64,000 nucleotides of DNA from UBA1206 sp050953105. Lineage in GTDB: Bacteria; Bacillota; Clostridia; Oscillospirales; CAG-382. Each line of letters starts with the position of its first letter. Position 1 is the first letter of the stretch. The position numbers and the translations under genes are program-made. The stretch is taken from assembly GCA_050953105.1 (NCBI GenBank), contig JBMNMA010000009.1, positions 62,001-126,000 of the forward strand, written 5' to 3'. Under the pieces are notes generated by a model that was given only the letters and a program-made list of their open reading frames with translations, was not told where the DNA came from and made no database searches. Below are positions 41,785 through 50,510 of this stretch, piece by piece.

Positions 41785-42522
41785 GTGTCAGATTTGTATG
41801 AAAAGTTTGCTTACGATTACGACGAATTCGGGCCGATAGAGGATTATCTGGGGGCAGAAAAGGAATTTTTCGCAAAGCTTTTTACCGAACATGGCGTCAA
41901 AACTGTCCTTGACTGCGCCTGCGGAACAGGGCAGCATTTGCTTATGCTTGCAAAATCGGGGTTTGATGTTTGGGGTTCGGACTATTCAAAGTCAATGCTT
42001 GAGGTGGCCGGGGAAAATCTGAAAAAGAATGGTTTAGACATTCCGTTATGTCAATGCGATTTCAGATATCTTGAAAGCCGGTTTGATAAAACCTTTGATG
42101 CTGTTGTCTGCCTTACAAACTCCCTGCCACACCTGCACACAGACGAGGATCTGCTTACGGCGCTTTATTCAATGAAAAACAGGCTTAACAAAAACGGTCT
42201 GCTGGTGCTGACCTCCGGCACAACACACTACACCCTCACCCTGCCCCCCATTGAGGTGGTGGTCAACCGTCCCGACTTTTCAAGGGTTTTTGTTAAGGAA
42301 AGCGACGGATATTATCAGACCATTCATGTTTTGGATTTGTTCCACAGTAATACCCGGCTTGAATCCAATCAATACGATATTATCTACCGTATTTTATACG
42401 ACAATGATTACAAACAGCTGCTTACTGATACGGGTTTTTCTGATATCCGTCTGTACGGGGATTATAAGATGAATCCATACAACAGGCAAAGTATGCGGAT
42501 TATTGTGGTTGCCAAGGCTTAA
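41785..42522 (+). CDS. Class I SAM-dependent methyltransferase
   Basis: A 245-residue small-molecule methyltransferase. Seen: motif I VLDCACGTGQHLLML, acidic loop GSDYSKSML, motif II AVVCLTNSLPHLHTDED and the post-motif LNKNGLLVLTSG, all as in the glycine/sarcosine-type or Methyltransf_25 group. The start is GTG 41785 with GAAGGTGA upstream. It stands alone between a deaminase remnant and a strong terminator. Substrate unknown. Confidence 0.88.
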   Translation: MSDLYEKFAYDYDEFGPIEDYLGAEKEFFAKLFTEHGVKTVLDCACGTGQHLLMLAKSGFDVWGSDYSKSMLEVAGENLKKNGLDIPLCQCDFRYLESRFDKTFDAVVCLTNSLPHLHTDEDLLTALYSMKNRLNKNGLLVLTSGTTHYTLTLPPIEVVVNRPDFSRVFVKESDGYYQTIHVLDLFHSNTRLESNQYDIIYRILYDNDYKQLLTDTGFSDIRLYGDYKMNPYNRQSMRIIVVAKA

Positions 42523-42536
42523 ATTTATCAATAAAA

Positions 42537-42576
42537 AACACTCTGCAAAAGCTTTTTGCAGAGTGTTTATAAATTT
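42537..42576 (+). terminator. Intrinsic terminator after the methyltransferase
   Basis: A 14-bp perfect stem, AACACTCTGCAAAA (42537-42550) with TTTTGCAGAGTGTT (42554-42567), then TATAAATTTATTT. Confidence 0.88.
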
Positions 42577-42790
42577 ATTTAAGCTTATTTATAGGTGATT
42601 TAAGGTTTTCAATCTCGTCTTTTGACAGCTTTTCGGAAAAATGTAAAAAAATACAGCTTAACTCGGTTAAGAAGCTTCATATAAAGAGGGTATCTAACTT
42701 TTGATATCTTTCCGAAAAAACCACCGCATCTAACGGACTGAATATATAAGCATCAAATCCAAAAAAGTAAAAGTAATGCGAAAAAAGCAT
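42575..42790 (-). pseudogene. Possible minus-strand gene remnant with internal stop
   Basis: On the minus strand a frame from ATG (42790) runs ...GFDAYIFSPLDAVVFSERYQ then KLDTLFI, meets one TGA (42677-42679), and continues to HFSEKLSKDEIENLKSPINK before a TAA at 42575-42577. The last segment has a convincing amphipathic composition. It fills most of the 305-bp gap between two terminators. Family unknown; chance remains possible. Confidence 0.25.
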
Positions 42791-42822
42791 AAAAACAACC
42801 GCCGGGTGTTATCCCGGCGGTT
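42790..42822 (-). terminator. Terminator of the QueG-like operon
   Basis: A 10-bp perfect stem, AACCGCCGGG (42797-42806) with CCCGGCGGTT (42813-42822). On the minus strand it is followed by GTTTTTATGCTTTTTT. Confidence 0.88.
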
Positions 42823-42827
42823 TGGTT

Positions 42828-45197
42828 TTATATTAAGCTCATTGGGCAGTCGACAATGCACCTTTCCGCAACGGTGGGGCGGCGTTTTAACACCTTGTCG
42901 GTGGTTTTAAGGGCGGCGGCAAGATTGTCGGGGGTGATTTTGTCCGGCAGGGGAACGTTGGTTTTCGAACCGGTGTAAGCGTGGCCTTCCTCCCCGGAAA
43001 GGGCAAACTTCTTGGCCCATTCGCACCTTGAGGTTTCGGCGGGAATCCACTCGTAACTTCTGCCGTTAAGGGTAATCGAAACAGTTCTTTCGGTACTCAA
43101 GGCACAGGCCGGGCAGGAGTCTATGCATGTATTGCAGCCTTGGCAGGATATTTCGGGAATTTCATCTTCCGAACATACGCCATCAAGGTCGGCGTCGGTG
43201 ATAATTGCCATAAACCGCTGGGAAAAACCGTGCTTTTTGGTATAGCACACCCCGTTTTTAGCCAGTGCGCCAAGACCGGCCTCCACTGCCTCAAGGGAGT
43301 TGCATATCGCATCGTTAACAAAGCCCCTGGGGGAGTTTACGTCACCGCCGATACCGGTAAGGTCGGGGACATACACGGCACGATAGCCGTTCTGGTGGAG
43401 CCAGCGGGTAAGGCGAATAGCTGACATTTCAAGCTGGTTGACCACCTCATAGGTGGCAAACACATAGGGGCCCACCGCCTCGGCGGGAGGTTTGAGAGCA
43501 AGGCGGCCTACCGCTTTGGGGAAGGGAAGACCGAAAATTATAACATTTTTCGCTCCCTTTAGATAATCGCCGGGCTTTCTGATTTCCCGCTTTCCTTCGG
43601 CAACCACCGGATCATAGGCGGTAAAGGGGATGTTTTTGTCAAGCACCTTAAATATTTTTTCTCCGCCCTTTATGGGTTTTAGCTTGTCAGCAAGGGTATC
43701 AAGTCGGCTTGCCGGAATAATGGAAAACATATCGGAATTTTCTTTTTTAATTTTGTCAACCAGGTTTTCGGTTAAGGAACGGCGGGGGTTAATAAAGGGT
43801 TTATCAAGCCCGTCATATCTGGCAAAGCTAAAATCGGCGGATGTAAGAACCACACCATAAGAGGCATATTCGCCGTCTTTAAGCATAAACCCTCCCCAGG
43901 GCAGCTCATCACAGTTGTCGGGGACATCAAAGCCTGCCGCTTTGGCATAGCCGGGAGCGGCCTGACGGGCGGTCTTGAAGCCGTAGAAATTAAGGGCGTC
44001 AAACCCCTTATCCTCCAGCAGACGGCAGATGTCAAGCTCGGTAAACTCGGTAAGCCTACCCATTTTGTCAGAAAGGGAGTTTGCGGCTCTGCCGGCACCC
44101 TTTATATCGCCATGGCTTTGTAAAAGCTTATCTGCGTTGCCGTTAAAATCCTTGCGATTGTATATTGCAAACACTATTGCCGATTTTGCATGGGGGAAGT
44201 GGGTATAAACCTCGGCATCCGCCTCTTTCAGTGCCTTTTCGTCAAGAAAAACTACTTCTGATATGCCGTGGTTTCTTGCGGCGTTTACCACGTCGTCATA
44301 CAGACGGCGGTGAACCGGCAGGTCGGAGGGGTTGTAATGGCGCTTTCTTATGTAGGTTGATGTATAGTCCCCGCCGTCAATACGCAACGCCTTCGGCAGG
44401 CAGTATTTCTGGCAGCACCCCATCTCACCGTCACGGTAGCCGTATTTCTCGCTGGTTTGAATAAGCACCTCCTCGGTTACTTCCTCGGGTATAGGCAGGT
44501 CAAGGTCAAGATTGAAATGCTCACCCCAGGCACACCGCCACAGATTTTTGTCAGCCATTTTGTATTTAACGCTGTCGGTTATAACCAGTTCCTTTACTCC
44601 GTGGCATTCCTTGCGGTAGGCGTCGGTAGGACAGTGGCGGATACATTGACCGCACATATCGCAAAGCTTGGTTTCGGTGTATAAGGGTGATTCGTCAAGG
44701 GGAGCGTCTGTGATAATTGAAATAAACCTGTTCCAGGAACCGTATTCGGGGGTGAGGGACAGACCGTTCCACCCCACCTGGGACAATCCGGCGCACACCG
44801 CCGCATAGATATGAGACATATCCGGGGCGAAATTAGCGGTCAGTTCCTTGTAACCCCGGTAACGCCAGATGTTGGAGGAGGCTATGGGCACCGCATTGTA
44901 GCCAAGGGATTCGATAAAATTGCCCATTCTGAAAGCTATCTGGTCAAGCTTTTCGTTCATGACATACTGAATTCTGTAAGGGCCGTGGTCCTGGGGATGA
45001 ACTTCGCCTCCAAGCTGCATAGCTGCATCCGGATGATGAATGGCGCACACAATAACGCTTTTGGCAGTGGGCATTATGCCGATTGGTGACATTTTAATGG
45101 GAGCGTTCTTAAATCTCTCCATTCCCGAAATTCCCACAAGATCCGCACCGTTATCGTAGGCAAATTTTTTAATTTCCTCGGTTAAATAGCTGTTCAT
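42828..45197 (-). CDS. Double QueG/reductive-dehalogenase-like iron-sulfur protein
   Basis: A 789-residue protein made of two similar halves, each like the epoxyqueuosine-reductase/reductive-dehalogenase core plus a ferredoxin-type domain. Half one (about 1-290): NGADLVGISGMERF, TAKSVIVCAIHHPD, GLSQVGWNGLSLTPEYG and CDMCGQCIRHCP plus a second Cys group (MGCCQKYCLP). Half two (about 410-789): GAKNVIIFGLPFP, GLGALAKNGVCYTKKHGF, CQGCNTCIDSCP, and a last CIVDCP. Each half is expected to hold [4Fe-4S] clusters and possibly a cobalamin-binding fold, as in QueG. It is too large to be QueG itself, and no queuosine genes are nearby. It is co-transcribed with an IclR regulator (12 nt gap). Reaction unknown; probably an anaerobic reductive step. 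Confidence 0.8.
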   Translation of the reverse strand: MNSYLTEEIKKFAYDNGADLVGISGMERFKNAPIKMSPIGIMPTAKSVIVCAIHHPDAAMQLGGEVHPQDHGPYRIQYVMNEKLDQIAFRMGNFIESLGYNAVPIASSNIWRYRGYKELTANFAPDMSHIYAAVCAGLSQVGWNGLSLTPEYGSWNRFISIITDAPLDESPLYTETKLCDMCGQCIRHCPTDAYRKECHGVKELVITDSVKYKMADKNLWRCAWGEHFNLDLDLPIPEEVTEEVLIQTSEKYGYRDGEMGCCQKYCLPKALRIDGGDYTSTYIRKRHYNPSDLPVHRRLYDDVVNAARNHGISEVVFLDEKALKEADAEVYTHFPHAKSAIVFAIYNRKDFNGNADKLLQSHGDIKGAGRAANSLSDKMGRLTEFTELDICRLLEDKGFDALNFYGFKTARQAAPGYAKAAGFDVPDNCDELPWGGFMLKDGEYASYGVVLTSADFSFARYDGLDKPFINPRRSLTENLVDKIKKENSDMFSIIPASRLDTLADKLKPIKGGEKIFKVLDKNIPFTAYDPVVAEGKREIRKPGDYLKGAKNVIIFGLPFPKAVGRLALKPPAEAVGPYVFATYEVVNQLEMSAIRLTRWLHQNGYRAVYVPDLTGIGGDVNSPRGFVNDAICNSLEAVEAGLGALAKNGVCYTKKHGFSQRFMAIITDADLDGVCSEDEIPEISCQGCNTCIDSCPACALSTERTVSITLNGRSYEWIPAETSRCEWAKKFALSGEEGHAYTGSKTNVPLPDKITPDNLAAALKTTDKVLKRRPTVAERCIVDCPMSLI

Positions 45198-45209
45198 GTT
45201 ATTCGCCCC

Positions 45210-45938
45210 TTATTTTATATGTAAATTTTGTTCGATTTCTTTAGCCGCTTTGCGAAGCTTGGCAAACAGCCTTTCCCCAAACTCCTCGCTGTGTCGGTAG
45301 GCAGGGAAGTAGGCGCCAAGGGATGCGATAAGGGTGTTTCCTTTATATATACCGACGGCGGCGTCGGACACCTCGGGATAGGCATTTAACATAATGCCGC
45401 CGGTGGAACGGATTTCGTTAATCTTGTCGAAAAACTCGCTTTCCGAATTGTAAAAGCCGGGGAGGGAGTGTTGGACAAGCTTTTTAATATAATCGTCCGG
45501 CTTTGCCGAAAGAAGGACAAGCCCCGTTGGGGTGGTAAGCAGTTTGTCGTTATCAAGATAGGATTTACCCACCTGAATAACACCCTTTGCCGATTCCGAA
45601 AACAGAACCCTTTTCCTGCCGTCTCTTAGCACCGCAAGCACCGTGGAAACATCAAGGTCGTTTGACAGGTCGTTCATCGGCCCGGAGGAGACTCTTATTA
45701 ATTCCTCGTCCTCAGGGGGTTCTCTGTCTACAAGGCGGTAGGCGGCGCCGCCCAGACGGTATCCTTTCTTTTCAAAACGGGTAACATAACCTCTTTCGGT
45801 CATTGTCTTTAAAATATTAGCGCAGGTGGTGGTTTTTTCACCTATGGCCGACGCCAGCTCGGAAAGGGGGACAGTTCTGTCCCCGGCAGATGACAGGTAT
45901 TCCAACAGGTCAAAAGCCTTGTGAAGCGACTTAATCAT
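45210..45938 (-). CDS. IclR family transcriptional regulator
   Basis: A 242-residue regulator. Seen: the N-terminal winged HTH (SLHKAFDLLEYLSSAGD, VPLSELASAIGEKTTTCANI with the recognition helix, then RFEKKGYRLGG) and the ligand-binding C-domain (STVLAVLRDGRKRVLFSESA, TPTGLVLLSAKPDDYI, GGIMLNAYPEVSDAAVGIYK). It lies 12 nt upstream of the QueG-like gene on the same strand, so it is most likely a ligand-responsive regulator of its own operon. Strong TTGACA/TATAAT promoter upstream. The inducer is presumably the substrate of the iron-sulfur protein. Confidence 0.92.
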   Translation of the reverse strand: MIKSLHKAFDLLEYLSSAGDRTVPLSELASAIGEKTTTCANILKTMTERGYVTRFEKKGYRLGGAAYRLVDREPPEDEELIRVSSGPMNDLSNDLDVSTVLAVLRDGRKRVLFSESAKGVIQVGKSYLDNDKLLTTPTGLVLLSAKPDDYIKKLVQHSLPGFYNSESEFFDKINEIRSTGGIMLNAYPEVSDAAVGIYKGNTLIASLGAYFPAYRHSEEFGERLFAKLRKAAKEIEQNLHIK

Positions 45939-45992
45939 TCAACCAACTCCATCATTATTGAATTAAACTATATTAATATTGATTACAACCGC

Positions 45993-46021
45993 ATTATAGC
46001 ACTCGTTCCATAGTTTGTCAA
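45993..46021 (-). promoter_or_regulatory. Promoter of the IclR operon
   Basis: On the minus strand TTGACA (46016-46021) and an extended TGCTATAAT (45993-46001) are 17 nt apart: a near-consensus promoter. The ATATTAATAT palindrome just downstream could be an IclR operator. Confidence 0.8.
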
Positions 46022-46086
46022 GAATTTTGCAATAAAAAGCAATGCTTTATTTTTATATTTTTTGGCTTAAAAATCCAAACATTTTC

Positions 46087-46115
46087 TTGTATCTTAAAAA
46101 GTGGAATGATATAAT
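46087..46115 (+). promoter_or_regulatory. Promoter of the PPDK-like gene
   Basis: TTGTAT (46087-46092) and TATAAT (46110-46115), 17-nt spacer, divergent from the IclR promoter. Confidence 0.6.
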
Positions 46116-46152
46116 AAATCATTAAAATATCCAAAAGAAAAGAGGTGCCGGT

Positions 46153-48696
46153 ATGAACCTTTACGACAAAGTCAGCACGGGGCTTGAGGGGTTTGACAAT
46201 GTTATCGACCATCTGCGGTTTGGCGACAACGTGGTGTGGCAGGTGGATTCGGTGGAAAGCTATAAAAAAATGGCCGAATATTTTATTTCCTCCGCCAAAG
46301 CCCGGAACATGCCCCTTGTTTATATCCGCTTTGCAAGCCATATACCCATTGTTGAAAACGAAAACGGCATAAAAATATACAATGTTGATCCGCGAAAGGG
46401 CTTTGAAGGCTTTGCCGTTGAGGTACATAACATAATAAAAAACGAGGGTTATCGGGTGTTTTACATCTTCGACTGCCTTACCGACCTTTTGGAATACTGG
46501 CATTCCGACCTTATGACCGGCAACTTTTTCAAGGCCACCTGCCCCTATCTTTACGAGCTTGACACGGTGGCCTACTTTGCCATAATGCGAAACTGCCACA
46601 CCTACAACACCATTGCGGGTATACGGGAAACAACCCAGTTACTTTTGGATTTGTATCAGATAAAGGATAAAACCTACATCCATCCCTTAAAGGTTTGGCA
46701 GCGGTATTCCCCCACCATGTTTTTCCCCCACCTTATCCAGGAGCAGGAGGCGGTGTGTATAACGTCGTCACTGGATGCGTCGGAGCTGTTTAATTCAATA
46801 AGCCGAGGTGAAATGCGCCTTGACTACTGGAACACCATATTCAACGACGCAAAAAAGGTTCTTGACCAAAGTCCCGAAGTCCAGCAGGTAACCAAGCGGC
46901 AGCTTATGACAATGCTTATCGGCAGCGATTCAAGAATGTTTAAGCTGTGCGATAAATATTTTACCTTAAAAGACATACTATCCATTGCCGCAAGGGAGAT
47001 AGGCACCGGATTTATCGGCGGTAAAAGCGTGGGTATGCTTTTGGCAAGGAAAATCCTTGAAATTGAGGGGGGATTTTCAAATTACCTTGAACCCCACGAT
47101 TCGTTTTATATCGGTGCAGACGTGTTTTACACGTATATTGTCCAAAACGGATGGTGGAAGCTTCGCACCAGGCAAAAAACCCAGGAAGGCTATTACAAAT
47201 ACGCTGCCGAACTTAGGGAAAAGCTGCTTGAAGGCAGCTTTCCTAAGGATATTCAGGAGCAATTTGTGCTTATGCTGGAATATTTCGGCCAGTCCCCCAT
47301 AATTGTCCGGTCAAGCTCGCTGCTTGAGGATAACTTCGGCAACGCCTTTGCAGGGAAGTATGAAAGCGTTTTTTGCGTCAATCAGGGCACCCCCAAAGAA
47401 AGGTATGAGGCCTTTGAAAAGGCCGTCCGGCTTGTATATGCCTCAGCCATGAACGAGGATGCGCTAAACTACCGCATGAACCGGGGACTTGCATGGCAGG
47501 ACGAGCAGATGGCAATTTTGGTTCAGCGTGTGTCGGGGGACCGGCACGGCAACTACTTTTTCCCCCATATCGCCGGGGTGGGAAATTCGGTTAACCTGTA
47601 TGTATGGGACGGATCAATAGATATGAATGCCGGAATGCTCCGGCTTGTGGTGGGCCTTGGCACAAGGGCGGTTGACAGGGTGGACGGGGATTATGTTAAA
47701 ATCGTAAGCCTTGACAACCCCCACAGGGTTCCCCCGGTTAACTTTGAGGATGCCAAGAAATTTTCCCAGCACCGCCTTGACCTTTTGTCATTTGAAAGAA
47801 ACACCCTTGAAAGCCGGGATATTGACGAGGTTTTAACCTACCCGTTAAACACCGACAAAAAGCTGTTTGTAAGTCCCGACTATGCCACCAAAAGCCGTAT
47901 GAGGGAGTTAGGTTATGCAACTCCGGCCATGCCCTATATTACCGACTTTAAAAAGCTGCTTGCCGACACCGATTTTGCGGCAAAAATGAAAGAAATGCTT
48001 GCCGTTTTGACAAAAGCCTACGATTACCCGGTGGATATTGAGTTTACCGCCAACTTTAATAAATTAAACGGCTATAAAATAAACCTCCTCCAATGCCGGC
48101 CATTACAGACAAAAGGCCTGGGCAGGACGGTAAAGATACCGGAGATTAAAGATAAAAACGACTGCTTTTTCTTTGGCAAAGGCAACTTTATGGGGGGAAG
48201 TGTCCGGCTGCCGGTGGATTACGTTATATTCATTGACGCCGGCGGATATTTAAGCCTTAGCGAACAGGAAAAATACGAGGTTGCCCGTAAAATCGGCTTA
48301 ATTAACACCCAAATGAAGGGCAAAAACGCTATGCTTATAGGCCCCGGACGGTGGGGTTCCACCACGCCGTCATTAGGGGTTCCGGTTCATTTTTCGGAAA
48401 TTTTTAATATAAAAGTGCTTTGCGAATATTCCTCCCAAAGCCAAGGCTTTATGCCAGAACTGTCCTACGGCAGCCATTTTTTCCAAGACATTGTGGAATC
48501 GGGAATATTCTATGTGGCAATATTTGACGGATATAAAGATGTTGTTTTCAATCCATCCCGTGTTACCGACAGGGAAAATATGCTGCCGTCAATTATCCCC
48601 GGCAGCGAAAAGTATTCGGGTGTCATCCATGTTTCCCAAACACCGGGAATGGAAATTTATTCGGACATTGTAACGCAAAAGCTACTGTGTAAATAA
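46153..48696 (+). CDS. PEP/pyruvate-binding protein with degenerate RecA-like N-terminus
   Basis: An 847-residue protein. Residues 1-215 look like a KaiC/GvpD RecA fold (LEGFDNVIDHLRFGDNVVWQ, YRVFYIFDCLTDLLEYW as a Walker-B-like strand), but the P-loop is missing: relatives have GxxGxGKT where this has VDSVESYKKM. Residues about 275-560 form the ATP-grasp domain of pyruvate phosphate dikinase/PEP synthase (GFIGGKSVGMLLARKIL, SPIIVRSSSLLEDNFGNAFA, GLGTRAVDRVDGDYVKIV). No phosphohistidine-domain signature (GGxTSHxA) is present; a unique C-terminal region with GPGRWGSTTPSLGVPV follows. So it can bind ATP but probably does not run the full PPDK reaction. Own promoter; terminator downstream. Confidence 0.82.
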   Translation: MNLYDKVSTGLEGFDNVIDHLRFGDNVVWQVDSVESYKKMAEYFISSAKARNMPLVYIRFASHIPIVENENGIKIYNVDPRKGFEGFAVEVHNIIKNEGYRVFYIFDCLTDLLEYWHSDLMTGNFFKATCPYLYELDTVAYFAIMRNCHTYNTIAGIRETTQLLLDLYQIKDKTYIHPLKVWQRYSPTMFFPHLIQEQEAVCITSSLDASELFNSISRGEMRLDYWNTIFNDAKKVLDQSPEVQQVTKRQLMTMLIGSDSRMFKLCDKYFTLKDILSIAAREIGTGFIGGKSVGMLLARKILEIEGGFSNYLEPHDSFYIGADVFYTYIVQNGWWKLRTRQKTQEGYYKYAAELREKLLEGSFPKDIQEQFVLMLEYFGQSPIIVRSSSLLEDNFGNAFAGKYESVFCVNQGTPKERYEAFEKAVRLVYASAMNEDALNYRMNRGLAWQDEQMAILVQRVSGDRHGNYFFPHIAGVGNSVNLYVWDGSIDMNAGMLRLVVGLGTRAVDRVDGDYVKIVSLDNPHRVPPVNFEDAKKFSQHRLDLLSFERNTLESRDIDEVLTYPLNTDKKLFVSPDYATKSRMRELGYATPAMPYITDFKKLLADTDFAAKMKEMLAVLTKAYDYPVDIEFTANFNKLNGYKINLLQCRPLQTKGLGRTVKIPEIKDKNDCFFFGKGNFMGGSVRLPVDYVIFIDAGGYLSLSEQEKYEVARKIGLINTQMKGKNAMLIGPGRWGSTTPSLGVPVHFSEIFNIKVLCEYSSQSQGFMPELSYGSHFFQDIVESGIFYVAIFDGYKDVVFNPSRVTDRENMLPSIIPGSEKYSGVIHVSQTPGMEIYSDIVTQKLLCK

Positions 48697-48699
48697 AAA

Positions 48700-48719
48700 A
48701 TCCGCACAAAAGTGCGGAT
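48700..48719 (+). terminator. Hairpin after the PPDK-like gene
   Basis: An 8-bp stem, ATCCGCAC (48700-48707) with GTGCGGAT (48712-48719), 4-nt A loop, preceded by A-run. It may end both converging genes. Confidence 0.6.
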
Positions 48720-48776
48720 AAATAAATCAGGCATATTTACTCGTTTAAGGTGCCGTGATATAATATTGAGAGAAGA

Positions 48777-50007
48777 TTATACCACCTGAAAAATGTAAAA
48801 CTTAAGATAATCGGTTTCGGGAACGTTCCACAGTATGGGGTGGTCGGGTGCCTGCTGGCGGGCTTCTATCTGCCTTAAATTAACGGCAGCGTCTCTTGCC
48901 GCATCACAAAGCATTTTTCTAAAAAGCTCGTCGTCCATAAAATGGCTGCAGCTGCAGGTGGCAAGATATCCTCCCCTGGGGAGCAGCTTCATGGCTTTAA
49001 GGTTGATTTCCTTATATCCCCTTGCCGCCGATTTAACCGTCTTGCGGGACTTGGTAAATGCCGGCGGGTCGAGGATTATAAAATCATAATCACTCTTTTT
49101 TTCCTCTTCCAACCGTGTAAGCAGGTCAAATACATCGGTGCAGATAAACTCCATTTTGTCCTCAAGACCGTTGCGGATTGCGTTTTCCCTTGCCATATCA
49201 ATTGCGGATTGGGAAATGTCAACGCAGGTTACCTGCTTTGCACCGCCTAATGAAGCGTTAAGACCGAAAGAGCCGGTATGGGTAAAGCAGTCAAGCACTT
49301 TTTTGCCGTTTGCAATTTTTCCCACCGCCGCCCGGTTATATTTCTGGTCAAGGAAAAACCCGGTTTTTTGCCCGTTTTCCACGTCAACCAAATATTTTAT
49401 ACCGTTTTCGCATATTTCGGTAACAGCCGATTCGGGGGCAGGCATATCGTCAAGTTTATACCATCCCTTGTATTCGGGCAGCCCCTCCAGGGTGCGCAAA
49501 GCAAGGTCGTTTCGCTCATAAATGCCGGAAACTATCCTCACCATAAACCGAAAGCACTTCAATTAATGCCCGGTAAACCATATCTTTAACCATTTCCATT
49601 CCCAGGCAGGCTATCTGGACAGATAAAATTTTACCGTAGCGGTCAACGGTTAGTCCCGGCATAAAGTCGGCTTCACCGTGGACAAGCCGGCAGCAGGAAA
49701 AATCGTTCCCCCGCATTACCGTCTTGCGGTAGCACACGGCATACTCCACCCGGCGGCGCCAGAAACGGTAGTCAAAAACGTCATTGGCGTTTCGGGAAAA
49801 AATTCTAACTGTGATTTTGCTTAAAATGTTGTAAAATCCCGTCCCCATAAAGGCGTTGCCGGCGAAAACGTCAACCGGCATGCCGTTTTCAATATTCCCT
49901 TCGGTTTTAACAATTTCATCGCCGTAAACCCAGGGGTGGCCGTTTCGCACGCTTCTTTCCGCCTTGGATGTAATATATATTTTAGGATAATGCCGTTCCT
50001 GTTTCAT
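48777..50007 (-). pseudogene. RlmI-like rRNA methyltransferase, frameshifted
   Basis: The minus-strand frame from 50007 to 49516 encodes the N-terminal PUA domain of 23S rRNA m5C methyltransferases (YITSKAERSVRNGHPWVYGD, GMPVDVFAGNAFMGTGFYN). The frame from about 49545 to 48777 encodes the Rossmann part (KKVLDCFTHTGSFGLNASLG, FIILDPPAFTKSRKTVK). They overlap in different frames. An extra C at the CCGG near 49525-49528 explains it: with it removed, EDSF-GIYERNDL joins both parts into a family-like protein of about 409 residues. RlmI-type enzymes methylate C1962-equivalent of 23S rRNA; the catalytic Cys motif SCS is present. Conserved on both sides, so a recent mutation or sequencing error is likely. 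Confidence 0.85.
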
Positions 50008-50102
50008 GTTTTTTGCCTTTCTAACAACTGAATTTAATTTATTTTAGCATAAATTTGTGTCAATTACAACATACCAAAATAAAACCTTACGGAGGAATAA
50101 CA

Positions 50103-50495
50103 ATGCACGAAGTTTATGAGTTTATAAAAAGCTGCGGCACCTATTATCTTGCCACCGTTGACGGGGACGAGCCGAGAGTGCGCCCCTTTGGGACGGTGGA
50201 TATTTTTGAAAACAAACTGTATATCCAAACCGGCAAGGTTAAAAATGTGTCAAAGCAGCTTGAAAAAAATCCCAAGGCCGAGATCTGCGCCTGTATGGGG
50301 GATAAATGGCTAAGGCTTACCGGCATTCTTGTCTGTGACGACCGGGTAGAGGCAAAAACCCATATGCTTGACAATTATCCTGAGCTGAAACATATGTATT
50401 CACCTTATGACGACAATACTGAGGTGTTATACTTCAAGGACGCCACTGCCGTCTTTTACTCCTTTACCGCCGAGCCGAAGGTTATTAAATTTTAA
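50103..50495 (+). CDS. Pyridoxamine 5'-phosphate oxidase-fold (FMN-binding) protein
   Basis: A 130-residue split-barrel protein of the PPOx family. Seen: the typical short form YEFIKSCGTYYLATVDGDEP followed by RVRPFGTVD and KLYIQTGKVKNVSKQLEKNP, which line the FMN site. These small anaerobe versions bind FMN and may reduce nitro or F420-like substrates; none is proven. GGAGGAATAAC precedes ATG 50103, correcting a possible upstream start. The TfoX-like gene begins 15 nt after its stop, so they form a pair. Confidence 0.88.
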   Translation: MHEVYEFIKSCGTYYLATVDGDEPRVRPFGTVDIFENKLYIQTGKVKNVSKQLEKNPKAEICACMGDKWLRLTGILVCDDRVEAKTHMLDNYPELKHMYSPYDDNTEVLYFKDATAVFYSFTAEPKVIKF

Positions 50496-50510
50496 TAGGG
50501 AGGGATATTT

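Noticed and set aside
46018..46599. Minus-strand frame of 193 codons opposite the PPDK-like gene start
   Set aside because: It runs through the IclR/PPDK divergent promoter region and mirrors a good coding frame; no supporting signals.
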